15,390 nt of DNA, taken from contig JBKEBM010000125.1 in assembly GCA_047973165.1 (NCBI GenBank), positions 1-15,390 of the forward strand, read 5' to 3'. The translations under genes were made by a program, and so were the position numbers. The notes under the pieces are model-generated. The model was not told the DNA's origin and ran no database searches. It was given only the letters and a program-made list of their open reading frames with translations. Positions 1 through 7,183 of this stretch are shown piece by piece. Every line of letters begins with the position of its first letter. Within the stretch, counting starts at the first letter, position 1. This stretch comes from JBKEAD01 sp047973165. GTDB taxonomy: Bacteria > Verrucomicrobiota > Verrucomicrobiia > Chthoniobacterales > JBKEAD01.

Positions 1-71
1 CTGCTTCTCAGCGGGTGAAGTTTTCCCAAAAAATTTCGTCAAAACCTCGCGTCCATTTTCCTGTTTAGCAT

Positions 72-109
72 AAAAAAAACCGCCCCGAATTTCTTCGGGA
101 CGGTTTTTT
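72..109 (-). terminator. Intrinsic terminator of the dnaK-groES-groEL cluster
   Basis: Read on the minus strand, the arm AACCGTCCCGAA (105-94) pairs with TTCGGGGCGGTT (89-78) as a 12-bp stem closed by a 4-base loop, with one G-U wobble. A run of eight T follows (79-72). It lies about 40 bases beyond the groEL stop codon, the expected place for the end of the operon. Read on the plus strand the same structure has a C-A mismatch but still ends in six T, so it may also act weakly in the other direction. Confidence 0.88.
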
Positions 110-149
110 GTTGATTGGGTCGTTCGGTTTGAACGGCTGGTTGGATTTC

Positions 150-1799
150 TTAGAATCCGCCCATGCCTCCCATTCCGCCCATGCCTCCCATGTCGGGAGC
201 GCCAGCCGGTGCTGGTTTTTCGTCCTCCGGAGCATCGGTGATGAGTGCTTCCGTGGTGAGGAGGAGTCCGCTGATGGATGATGCGTGCTGTAGTGCACTG
301 CGGGTTACTTTGGCCGGATCGACTACACCTGCTTTGATGAGATCTTCGTAGGTGTCGGTAGCTACGTTGTAGCCTTCGCTGCCTTTGCGTTTTTTGATCT
401 CTTGCACGATGAGTGCTCCTTCGCGGCCTGCGTTGTTTGCAAGCTGGCGGAGTGGTGCTTCGATAGCGCGGCGGACGATTTCGAGTCCGATGGCTTCGTC
501 GCCTTCGAGCTCTACTTTGTCGAGTGCTTTCTGTGCGCGGATGAGTGCTGTGCCACCGCCTGGGACGATGCCTTCTTCGACGGCTGCGCGGGTTGCGTGC
601 AGGGCGTCTTCGACGCGGGCTTTCTTTTCTTTCATCTCGGTTTCGGTGGATGCACCGACGTTGATGACGGCAACGCCGCCGGCCAGCTTGGCGAGGCGTT
701 CCTGGAGTTTTTCGCGGTCGTAGTCGCTGGTTGTTTCTTCGATCTGACGACGGATTTGGGATACGCGGCCCTGGATGTCGGAGTTTTTGCCTTCGCCTTC
801 GACGATGGTGGTGTTTTCTTTGTCCACGGTGACGTGTTTGGCGCGTCCGAGGTCGTCGATGGTGAGGTTCTCGAGTTTGATTCCGAGGTCTTCGGTGATG
901 CAGCGTCCACCGGTGAGGACGGCGAGGTCTTCGAGCATGGCTTTGCGGCGGTCGCCGAAGCCGGGTGCTTTAACTGCACAGATTTGCAGGGTGCCGCGGA
1001 GTTTGTTTACAACGAGAGTTGCGAGGGCTTCGCCTTCGACGTCTTCTGCGATGATGAGGAAGGGGCGTCCGGATTTGGCAACTTTTTCGAGGAGTGGCAG
1101 CATTTCTTTGAGGTTGCTGATTTTCTTCTCGTGGATGAGGATGTAAGCGTTTTCGAGAACGGCTTCCATGGCTTCCATGTTGGTTGCGAAGTAGGGTGAG
1201 AGGTAGCCTTTGTCGAACTGCATTCCTTCGACGACGTCGAGGGTGGTTTCGATGGATTTGGCTTCTTCGACGGTGATGGTGCCGTCTTTACCTACTTTGT
1301 CCATTGCGTCGGCGATGATGCCGCCGATGGTTTCGTCCCAGTTTGCGGATACGGTGGCAACCTGTGCGATTTCGGAGCTGTCTTTGACTTTTTTGCTGAT
1401 GCGTGCGATTTCGGCAACGATGGCTTCTACGGATTTTTGGATGCCGCGGTGAAGAGACGTTGGGTTTGCACCGGCGGTCACGTTTTTGAGACCTTCGCGG
1501 TAGATGGCTTCAGCGAGGACGGTGGCCGTGGTGGTTCCGTCTCCGGCGATGTCGCTGGTTTTGCTGGCGACTTCGCGGACGAGCTGTGCACCCATGTTTT
1601 CGTAGGGGCATTCGAGTTCGATTTCTTTGGCCACGGTGACACCGTCTTTGGTGATGGTGGGGCTGCCGAATTTTTTATCGAGGATAACGTTGCGGCCGGA
1701 TGGTCCGAGCGTTGCCTTGACTGCTTTTGCGAGTTTTTCGACACCGCGGAGCAAGGCCTGCCGTGCGGATTCGTCGAATTTTAGTTGTTTTGCTGACAT
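150..1799 (-). CDS. groL: Chaperonin GroEL (Hsp60)
   Basis: ATP-driven cytoplasmic chaperonin that forms a double-ring chamber and, with GroES as lid, folds newly made or stressed proteins. The 549-residue product has the usual family length. It opens with MSAKQLKFDESAR, has the ATP-binding segment KATLGPSGRNV (residues 28-38) and the catalytic DGTTT motif at 87-91, and carries the later nucleotide-pocket segment GIVPGGGTAL. It ends in the flexible Gly-Gly-Met tail, here finishing in Phe. It lies 56 bp downstream of groES and is followed by a strong terminator, so it is the last gene of the cluster. The ATG is preceded by an A/T-rich leader with no Shine-Dalgarno sequence. No residue expected of a functional chaperonin appears to be missing. 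It is the only groEL in the window; whether the genome has others cannot be seen. Confidence 0.98.
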   Translation of the reverse strand: MSAKQLKFDESARQALLRGVEKLAKAVKATLGPSGRNVILDKKFGSPTITKDGVTVAKEIELECPYENMGAQLVREVASKTSDIAGDGTTTATVLAEAIYREGLKNVTAGANPTSLHRGIQKSVEAIVAEIARISKKVKDSSEIAQVATVSANWDETIGGIIADAMDKVGKDGTITVEEAKSIETTLDVVEGMQFDKGYLSPYFATNMEAMEAVLENAYILIHEKKISNLKEMLPLLEKVAKSGRPFLIIAEDVEGEALATLVVNKLRGTLQICAVKAPGFGDRRKAMLEDLAVLTGGRCITEDLGIKLENLTIDDLGRAKHVTVDKENTTIVEGEGKNSDIQGRVSQIRRQIEETTSDYDREKLQERLAKLAGGVAVINVGASTETEMKEKKARVEDALHATRAAVEEGIVPGGGTALIRAQKALDKVELEGDEAIGLEIVRRAIEAPLRQLANNAGREGALIVQEIKKRKGSEGYNVATDTYEDLIKAGVVDPAKVTRSALQHASSISGLLLTTEALITDAPEDEKPAPAGAPDMGGMGGMGGMGGF

Positions 1800-1855
1800 A
1801 ATGTTATTTTAGATTCTTATGTTTTGTTGAGTGATTGATGGATGCTGCGGGTGCG

Positions 1856-2155
1856 TTATCCAAGGATGCCGAGGATGTCGTCTTCGCGCATGATGAGGTA
1901 GCTGTCGCCGTCGATTTTGACTTCGGTTCCACCGTATTTGCTGATGAGAACTTTGTCGCCGGTTTTGACGGTGAAGTCGATTTTGTTGCCTGCGTCATCG
2001 GTTTTGCCGGTGCCGAGAGCCACGACTTTGCCTTCCTGTGGTTTTTCTTTTGCAGAGTCGGGAATGATGATTCCGCCTGTGCTTTTTTGTTCGGCTTCGT
2101 CGGCTGGTTGGACGAGCACGCGATCACCGATTGGTTTTATTTTTGGTGTTGCCAT
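1856..2155 (-). CDS. groS: Co-chaperonin GroES (Hsp10)
   Basis: Seven-subunit lid of the GroEL chamber, acting in the cytoplasm. The 99-residue protein has normal length. It begins with the typical strand KIKPIGDRVLVQP, followed by the mobile loop that docks on GroEL with the GGIIIP motif at about 27-32, and then EGKVVALGTG. It closes with a YLIMREDDILGIL end typical of the family. It sits between dnaK (90 bp upstream) and groEL (56 bp downstream) on the same strand, so all three are probably one transcript. The ATG at 2153-2155 has no Shine-Dalgarno sequence; its leader is rich in A and T. A stable stem-loop (2194-2228) lies in the leader between the dnaK stop and this start. No CIRCE operator was found in front of it. 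Confidence 0.97.
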   Translation of the reverse strand: MATPKIKPIGDRVLVQPADEAEQKSTGGIIIPDSAKEKPQEGKVVALGTGKTDDAGNKIDFTVKTGDKVLISKYGGTEVKIDGDSYLIMREDDILGILG

Positions 2156-2193
2156 AGATTATGTATTTGTATTTTTGGTTGGTTTATTAACGA

Positions 2194-2228
2194 GCAGACG
2201 AGTGGGAAGTGGCTTCTCTCTCGTCTGC
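2194..2228 (-). other. Stem-loop between dnaK and groES
   Basis: GCAGACGAG (2194-2202) and CTCGTCTGC (2220-2228) form a perfect 9-bp stem. Within its loop, GAAG (2206-2209) and CTTC (2213-2216) can pair to form a second short stem. No T-run follows on either strand, so it does not look like a factor-independent terminator. In the dnaK-groES-groEL transcript it could mark an RNA processing point or protect the 5' end of a separate groES-groEL message; that role is an inference. Confidence 0.6.
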
Positions 2229-2245
2229 CTTAGTTAAAGTGTTGA

Positions 2246-4204
2246 TTAGTCTTTTTTGTCTTTGTCTTCGTCGACCATTTCGAATTCGGCGTCGACGACG
2301 TCTCCGTCGGCTGCTTTTTCTTCGCTGCCGGAATCGGCGGCTGTAGCGGTCGGATCAGGAGCGGGGCCGGCTCCGGGTGCGGCGCCTTCGGGTGCAGCGT
2401 TTTTGTAGAGTTCGGCACTGATTTCCTGGAATTTTGTTTGCAGGTCTTCGGTGGCTGCTTTGATGGCGTCGATGTCGTCGCCTTTGAGTGCTTCGCGGAG
2501 TTTGGTGACGGCTTCTTCGACTTTGCTTTTTGCAGAGGCGTCGATTTTGTCACCGAGGTCTTTGAGTTGTTTTTCGCACTGGTAGGCGAGGTTGTCGCCG
2601 TTGTTGCGGACTTCGATGGCTTCTTTGGCTTTGAGGTCTTCGCTGGCGTGGGCTTCGGCTTCTTTCTGAAGTTTTTCGACTTCGTCTTTGGAGAGGCCGC
2701 TGGATCCGGTGATGGAGATTTTTTGCTCTTTTCCGGAGCCCATGTCTTTTGCGGAGACGTTCAGGATACCGTTTGCGTCGATGTCGAAGGTGACTTCGAT
2801 TTGTGGGACACCGCGTGGGGCGGGTGGGATTCCGTCGAGGTGGAAGACGCCGAGTTGTTTGTTGTCGCGGGAGAGCGGGCGCTCGCCTTGCAGGACTTTT
2901 ACCTCAACGCCGGGTTGATTGTCGCTGTAGGTCGAGAAGATCTGCGACTTGCGGGTTGGGATGGTGGTGTTGCGCGGGATCATCGCGGTGGCGATGCCGC
3001 CTGCAGTTTCGATCGCAAGGGTCAGCGGTGTGACGTCGAGGAGGAGGACGTCTTTTACGTCTCCCTGGAGAACGCCGCCCTGGATGCCGGCACCGATGGC
3101 TACAACTTCGTCGGGGTTTACTCCTTTGTGGGGTTCTTTGCCGATGAGTTTGCGTGCGGCTTCGATGACGCGGGGCATGCGGGTCATGCCGCCTACGAGG
3201 ACGAGTTCGTCCACGTCGCCGGTTTGCCATTCTGCGTCTTTTAAGCAGGCGCGAACGGGTTCGAGCGTTTTTTCAAAAAGGTCGTCGCAGAGCTGTTCGA
3301 GCTTGGAGCGAGTGAGCTTTTGCTGGATGTGTTTCGGGCCGGACTGGTCTGCGGTGATGAAGGGCAGATTGATCTCGTATTCCTGTGTGGAACTGAGTGC
3401 GATTTTTGCTTTTTCGGCTTCTTCTTTGATTCGCTGGACGGCGTCGGGCTGCTTGGAGAGGTCGATGCCGGAGTCTTTTTTGAACTCTTCGATGATCCAG
3501 TCCATGAGGCGGTTGTCCCAGTCGTCGCCGCCGAGATGCGTGTCGCCGTTGGTGGCTTTTACTTCGAAGACACCTTCGCCGATTTCGAGGGCGCAGATGT
3601 CGAAGGTGCCGCCGCCGAGGTCATAGACGGCGATTTTTTCGTCGGACTTTTTGTCGAGTCCGTAGGCGAGTGATGCGGCGGTGGGTTCGTTGATGATTCG
3701 CAGGACTTCGAGACCGGCGATTTTGCCGGCGTCTTTTGTGGCGTTTCGCTGAGAGTCGTTGAAGTAAGCGGGGACGGTGATGACAGCCTGGGTGATTTTT
3801 TCACCTAGTTTGGATTCTGCGTCGGCTTTGAGCTTGGCGAGAATCATTGCCGAGATTTCCGGCGGGCTGTAGTTTTTCTTTTCTCCGTTTACATCGACTT
3901 CGATGTGGGCGTCGCCGTTTGCAGCGGCTACGAGTTTGTAGGGAACGCGGTCGAGCTCGTCTTTGACTTCCTCGAACTTGCGGCCCATGAAGCGTTTTAC
4001 CGAGAAGATGGTGTTTGCGGCGTTGGTTACGGCCTGGCGTTTGGCGGCCTGGCCGACAAGGCGTTCACCTGATTTTGAAAAAGCAACGATCGAGGGTGTC
4101 GTGCGTGCTCCTTCTGAGTTTTCTAAAACAACGGGCTCTCCACCCTCCATTACGGACATACAAGAGTTCGTTGTTCCTAAATCGATTCCTAAAATTTTTG
4201 ACAT
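2246..4204 (-). CDS. dnaK: Molecular chaperone DnaK (Hsp70)
   Basis: ATP-dependent Hsp70 that binds exposed hydrophobic peptides in the cytoplasm, normally working with DnaJ and GrpE (neither is in this window). The 652-residue protein has the expected length. The ATPase domain starts with GIDLGTTNS (6-14), has the phosphate-2 motif VYDLGGGTFD (193-202) and the adenosine motif LVGGMTRMP (336-344). The interdomain linker DVLLLDVTPLTL is at 385-396, followed by the substrate-binding domain and helical lid. The C-terminus has a low-complexity Ala/Pro/Gly stretch and ends in an acidic tail (DAEFEMVDEDKDKKD), the usual DnaJ-interacting type of end. The ATG at 4202-4204 is supported by the purine-rich AAGGAAGG about 11 bases upstream. 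It heads the chaperone cluster and has a sigma-54-like promoter directly upstream. Confidence 0.98.
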   Translation of the reverse strand: MSKILGIDLGTTNSCMSVMEGGEPVVLENSEGARTTPSIVAFSKSGERLVGQAAKRQAVTNAANTIFSVKRFMGRKFEEVKDELDRVPYKLVAAANGDAHIEVDVNGEKKNYSPPEISAMILAKLKADAESKLGEKITQAVITVPAYFNDSQRNATKDAGKIAGLEVLRIINEPTAASLAYGLDKKSDEKIAVYDLGGGTFDICALEIGEGVFEVKATNGDTHLGGDDWDNRLMDWIIEEFKKDSGIDLSKQPDAVQRIKEEAEKAKIALSSTQEYEINLPFITADQSGPKHIQQKLTRSKLEQLCDDLFEKTLEPVRACLKDAEWQTGDVDELVLVGGMTRMPRVIEAARKLIGKEPHKGVNPDEVVAIGAGIQGGVLQGDVKDVLLLDVTPLTLAIETAGGIATAMIPRNTTIPTRKSQIFSTYSDNQPGVEVKVLQGERPLSRDNKQLGVFHLDGIPPAPRGVPQIEVTFDIDANGILNVSAKDMGSGKEQKISITGSSGLSKDEVEKLQKEAEAHASEDLKAKEAIEVRNNGDNLAYQCEKQLKDLGDKIDASAKSKVEEAVTKLREALKGDDIDAIKAATEDLQTKFQEISAELYKNAAPEGAAPGAGPAPDPTATAADSGSEEKAADGDVVDAEFEMVDEDKDKKD

Positions 4205-4213
4205 AATTTAAAA

Positions 4214-4223
4214 TTCCTTCCTT
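4214..4223 (-). promoter_or_regulatory. Ribosome binding site of dnaK
   Basis: AAGGAAGGAA on the minus strand, ending 9 bases before the dnaK ATG. It is the only clear Shine-Dalgarno sequence in the window; every other gene start with a visible upstream region has an A/T-rich leader or no recognisable site. It supports the chosen dnaK start. Confidence 0.7.
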
Positions 4224-4244
4224 TTTTCTTTCGGTAGGGTCTTT

Positions 4245-4261
4245 AGCAAGCTGCATGCCAA
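4245..4261 (-). promoter_or_regulatory. Candidate sigma-54 (RpoN) promoter of dnaK-groES-groEL
   Basis: The minus strand reads TTGGCATGCAGCTTGCT. The sigma-54 consensus is YTGGCACG-N4-TTGCW; the only departure is T for C in the sixth base of TGGCACG, a position that tolerates pyrimidines. The invariant GG (4259-4258) and GC (4247-4246) are separated by exactly 10 bases, as required. The predicted transcription start lies near 4234, giving a leader of about 30 bases that includes the dnaK ribosome binding site. The upstream 60-80 bp are very AT-rich, which suits DNA bending for an activator. The match is seen in the sequence; its use is inferred. Confidence 0.6.
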
Positions 4262-4289
4262 TATTAAGCAATTTTAGGATAAATCATTT

Positions 4290-4295
4290 ATTATA
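4290..4295 (-). promoter_or_regulatory. Possible sigma-70-type -10 box upstream of dnaK
   Basis: A perfect TATAAT lies on the minus strand about 90 bases before the dnaK start. No good -35 hexamer is seen at 16-18 bases and the surrounding DNA is extremely AT-rich, so a chance match is quite possible. If real, it would give dnaK a housekeeping promoter beside the sigma-54-like one. Confidence 0.22.
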
Positions 4296-4376
4296 AGTAA
4301 TTTAAAAAATAATTTTTGATTTTTAAAACTTTGAGATTGTATCTGAGAGATCCCGAAAAGCGACTTTTTGGCGCAC

Positions 4377-4417
4377 TTTTACATGCTAGTTGAGTCAAAT
4401 TGACGTGTTTTTACATG
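4377..4417. repeat. Direct repeat and palindrome upstream of the dnaK promoter
   Basis: TTTTACATG occurs at 4377-4385 and again at 4409-4417, 32 bp apart (about three helical turns). Between them, GTCAAATTGAC (4394-4404) is an 11-base palindrome around a single central base. The group overlaps the 3' end of the GH43 gene and lies 120-160 bp upstream of the sigma-54-like promoter, where binding sites for sigma-54 activators usually sit. Short AT-rich repeats are common by chance, so the regulatory reading is tentative. Confidence 0.3.
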
Positions 4418-6023
4418 AGAAGTAATCAAAGTCGGCGGATTTGAAGGTTCCGGCAACATCCTGTGCGCAAAGTCCGATAAATGCACCGGTGAAGTGCATG
4501 GCGCTGCCATAGTCATCACTAAGCTTTGCCATATCGAGTCGAGAGCCTATTTTTTGCCAGTTTTCCCCGTTCGATGAGGCTGAAAACTGCAGGTCGGCAT
4601 GGTTGATTTCCACTCGGAGAAAAATCTGCGGCCAGTCCGCAATGGCTACCTGTGTTTCGAGCAATTCGTCGTAAACAGCATCATCACGAAGCACAATGCC
4701 AAGCACTTTTCCGAGTTTTTCATCATGCGTGATTCGTAAGTAATAATACTGGCATGTGTCATAATAGCAAATGAGCCCGGCCATTTGCGTGAAATCCTCC
4801 GGTTCAAATTCGATACATGTTTCCGCCGTGCATCGGAGGTTTGTCAGACGTTTTGCAATGAGACTTTGGTGAAACAACGACGAAAGCGAATCCCGCCCCC
4901 GCAGACGCAACCAACCCGGTCGTTCGGTTAGTGACAGCCACGATTTTTCCACCGGAGTCCGGGGAGCACTCCAATTAACATCAAGAGATGAAGTATCAAA
5001 ATCATCCCGTTCCGGAAGCGGGGGGCAGGGGGATTCCGGCAAACCTGCTGGTGCAGGCCATTCGGTCTTAGGTTCCGCTCCACCTCCGGCCAGACGAAGC
5101 CAGCCATCCTGCCACTCGACTTTCTGAATACACGTTTCGCGTCCCAGCGGACAGACCCAGCCGGTGCGCACTCCCTCGGGTGATTTGAGCGGCGACTCTT
5201 CGGGAGAAAGTCTCAGCGGACGACTCGCCAGATGTGCCAAATACCATTCTCCTGCCGGCGTCTGTACGATCTCACCATGTCCGGCCTTTTGAAGCAACAA
5301 ATCCGGGTTGTCTCGTGAAGTGATCACGCTGGCCTGCGGATCAGCCTCATACGGTCCCAGGATATTTCGGGAACGAGCTGCGGAAATCCCATGATTCCAT
5401 TCTGTACCACCCTCGGCGAGCATCAGGTAATACCAGCCATCGTGTTTGTAGATATTTGGCCCCTCTATGAGGATGTTTGGCTTTTCAAAAATCTTATGTT
5501 GCTGCCCGACCAACCTGCGCTTTGTGTGATCGTATTCCTGAGCGACAATTCCTCCGAAGCGGAAACGTCCTTTACGAAAATCCCAGGCCAGATTGATCAG
5601 CCATTTTCGTCCGTCATCATCATGAAAAAGCGAAGGGTCGAATCCCACAGAGTTTAATGTCACCGGATCCGACCACGGTCCTAAAATGTCTGTGGCAGTC
5701 GTCAAATAAATCCCGATATCCTTAAACGGCTGCCCATTTCCCCAGCAGCGAACATTTGTATAAATGAGCCAAAACTGCCCGTCGTAATAACTCATCGATG
5801 GTGCCCAAACTCCGCCCGAGTTGGGAATTCCCCGCAGGTCAAGCTGCTCGCGACGTGTGAGTATGTGCCCAATGAGGCGCCAATTTACGAGGTCTCGCGA
5901 GTGGTGAACCGGCACACCGGGAAACCACTCAAACGTGCTGTTGACAATATAATAATCCTCACCCACACGAACAAAAGACGGGTCGGGATTAAAGCCGGGA
6001 ATAATGGGGTTTTGAATCATCAT
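4395..6023 (-). CDS. Glycoside hydrolase family 43 beta-xylosidase-like enzyme
   Basis: Probable cytoplasmic enzyme releasing xylose (or arabinose) from the non-reducing ends of short xylo-oligosaccharides by an inverting mechanism. The 542-residue protein has the two-domain layout of GH43 beta-xylosidases: a five-bladed propeller (about 1-310) and a C-terminal concanavalin-like beta-sandwich (about 330-540). The general base is probably Asp14 in NPDPSF, the pKa-modulating residue Asp129 in VGFDPSLF, and the general acid Glu187 in LIEGPNIYK. GHGEIVQTPAGEWYLAHL (248-265) and LGRET (293-297) match conserved segments of the xylosidase branch. No signal peptide is visible. Two adjacent ATG codons open the frame and neither has a Shine-Dalgarno sequence. 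It lies 29 bp downstream of the exported propeller protein, so the two are probably co-transcribed. Xylosidase versus arabinofuranosidase specificity cannot be settled from sequence reading alone. Confidence 0.9.
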   Translation of the reverse strand: MMIQNPIIPGFNPDPSFVRVGEDYYIVNSTFEWFPGVPVHHSRDLVNWRLIGHILTRREQLDLRGIPNSGGVWAPSMSYYDGQFWLIYTNVRCWGNGQPFKDIGIYLTTATDILGPWSDPVTLNSVGFDPSLFHDDDGRKWLINLAWDFRKGRFRFGGIVAQEYDHTKRRLVGQQHKIFEKPNILIEGPNIYKHDGWYYLMLAEGGTEWNHGISAARSRNILGPYEADPQASVITSRDNPDLLLQKAGHGEIVQTPAGEWYLAHLASRPLRLSPEESPLKSPEGVRTGWVCPLGRETCIQKVEWQDGWLRLAGGGAEPKTEWPAPAGLPESPCPPLPERDDFDTSSLDVNWSAPRTPVEKSWLSLTERPGWLRLRGRDSLSSLFHQSLIAKRLTNLRCTAETCIEFEPEDFTQMAGLICYYDTCQYYYLRITHDEKLGKVLGIVLRDDAVYDELLETQVAIADWPQIFLRVEINHADLQFSASSNGENWQKIGSRLDMAKLSDDYGSAMHFTGAFIGLCAQDVAGTFKSADFDYFSCKNTSI

Positions 6024-6052
6024 CAGAAGTTTAATCGAAAAGACTTTTTTCT

Positions 6053-7096
6053 CTATTCGTTAATCGCAAAAAGAAGAAATTCTGTTTTTTGGTCTTTGCG
6101 AAAATTATTATCCGAAACCAAAAGTATCGTCGCCTTCCCATCGACTTCGGGACCGAAGCCCATTCCTTCGACGTTATCGATTTGCTCCAGACCGGCGACT
6201 TCGGAGTCAAAAACCAGTTTTTTCGTAAGCGGCTTGTAGTTGGTTTTGAGTAAAGAGCTTACCCCCTCCACCGGCGATGCTCCCTTTTCAAAAAAATCGA
6301 CCTCGTAAATTCGGATACGGACGCGACGCGGACGATTTCTTTCAACCAGGGTTCGCTCCAGCATCAGCAAACGCCCTTCCCCCAGGGCCAGCATATCGAC
6401 CAGAGTATTGTAATTCGATTCCGCATCCGGCACATACACGCGCTGCAGCGGCAATTTCTTTTGATCTTTAATATCAAAATTTAAAATCCGCACCGGCCCG
6501 GCCCAGCTTCCTTTTTTTGTATCCTGTAAAAGTGGCGACTCGCTTGCCGCAAAAAGCGCACGCCCCTTCGGATCGAGACTGAGCGATTCCAGACCACGAT
6601 TTTTCTGCAGCCCGGACTTTGCAGTGCTCTCGAATATCTCAGGCAGCACGAACGAAAAAATTTTCTTTCCGGATTTTCGGTCAAAGCAGGAAATCCCTGG
6701 CTTCAGATTACCGCCGTTCGCCTCGTCGTGCGCCAGGAACACACGATTTTTCGGCGCAAGAGCCAGCCCCTCCACATCCGATGCAGGCCCATCCAGGACA
6801 ACAAATTTTTCCGGTAAAACACGAAATTTTTTTGCAGGAGGAGTCTCCACATTAAAAAACCAAAGAACACTCCCACCCCTTCGATAGGCGTCGCTCGCCG
6901 CCACGATTTGCCCGGATTTTTTATTGAAACCCAGCGACGACAGACCACCAGGCTGCCGTCCGTCGATCTCTGCCTCTGTCGGCAAAGCAAAGACCCCAAG
7001 CAGTTTCAGGTCTCCGGCCAGGGCACTCGAATGCAGCAGAAAAAAAATCGCAGTAAAAGCAGGGGGAAAGAAGCGAGAGGGGAAGCGTGTCAACAT
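6053..7096 (-). CDS. Exported esterase-like-activity-of-phytase family protein
   Basis: The 347-residue product looks like the phytase-like beta-propeller family annotated as esterase-like activity of phytase (Pfam PF13449). An N-terminal signal peptide is clear: basic start, hydrophobic stretch about 11-21, and a signal peptidase I site after SSALA (cleavage near Ala27-Gly28), so the mature protein is periplasmic or secreted. Blade motifs repeat through the chain: GLSSLGF followed by AASDA, VEGLALAP followed by AHDE, GLESLSLDPKG followed by AASES, and finally NVEGMGFGP followed by VSDNNF. The acidic residues in these loops are the usual metal-binding candidates. The true substrate of this family is poorly known; phosphate-ester cleavage should not be taken for granted. 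It is first in a two-gene minus-strand unit with the GH43 enzyme and is divergent from pyrG. Confidence 0.8.
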   Translation of the reverse strand: MLTRFPSRFFPPAFTAIFFLLHSSALAGDLKLLGVFALPTEAEIDGRQPGGLSSLGFNKKSGQIVAASDAYRRGGSVLWFFNVETPPAKKFRVLPEKFVVLDGPASDVEGLALAPKNRVFLAHDEANGGNLKPGISCFDRKSGKKIFSFVLPEIFESTAKSGLQKNRGLESLSLDPKGRALFAASESPLLQDTKKGSWAGPVRILNFDIKDQKKLPLQRVYVPDAESNYNTLVDMLALGEGRLLMLERTLVERNRPRRVRIRIYEVDFFEKGASPVEGVSSLLKTNYKPLTKKLVFDSEVAGLEQIDNVEGMGFGPEVDGKATILLVSDNNFRKDQKTEFLLFAINE

Positions 7097-7183
7097 AACA
7101 CTTTAAAACATCGTCACAAAGAAAGTGCGGGTCAAGTCATCCCGTGCTGGACCTTCTGACAAACGTCCGTAATATCGCGACAC
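7097..7183. promoter_or_regulatory. Divergent promoter region between the phytase-like gene and pyrG
   Basis: These 87 bp must hold the start signals for both directions. For pyrG, TAATAT (7170-7175) resembles a -10 box but would leave almost no leader before the ATG, and no good -35 box stands 16-18 bases upstream. For the minus-strand gene, TTGACC (7135-7130) resembles a -35 box, with only a poor -10 match 17 bases on. No operator-like palindrome, riboswitch or attenuator was recognised. The region is certain; the boxes within it are weak. Confidence 0.3.

Noticed and set aside
1..71. Possible gene end or regulatory element at the left edge
   Set aside because: No open frame, hairpin or promoter motif could be supported in these 71 bases.
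153..200. Tandem repeats at the 3' end of groEL
   Set aside because: They encode the ordinary Gly-Gly-Met tail of GroEL and are not a separate repeat element.
402..1199. Long plus-strand open frames across groEL and dnaK (402-1199, 2438-3244, 2949-3626)
   Set aside because: They mirror strongly biased chaperone genes; their Phe/Asp/Val-rich or Ser/Arg-rich translations are typical shadow products.
4242..4268. Possible CIRCE operator upstream of dnaK (TTAGCAAGC on the plus strand)
   Set aside because: Only the first six bases match the left half TTAGCACTC, and the right half GAGTGCTAA is absent at the 9-base spacing.
4318..4380. Terminator for the phytase-like/GH43 transcript
   Set aside because: No stable stem followed by a T-run was found between the GH43 stop and the dnaK promoter; only weak A/T pairings exist, so read-through into dnaK remains possible.
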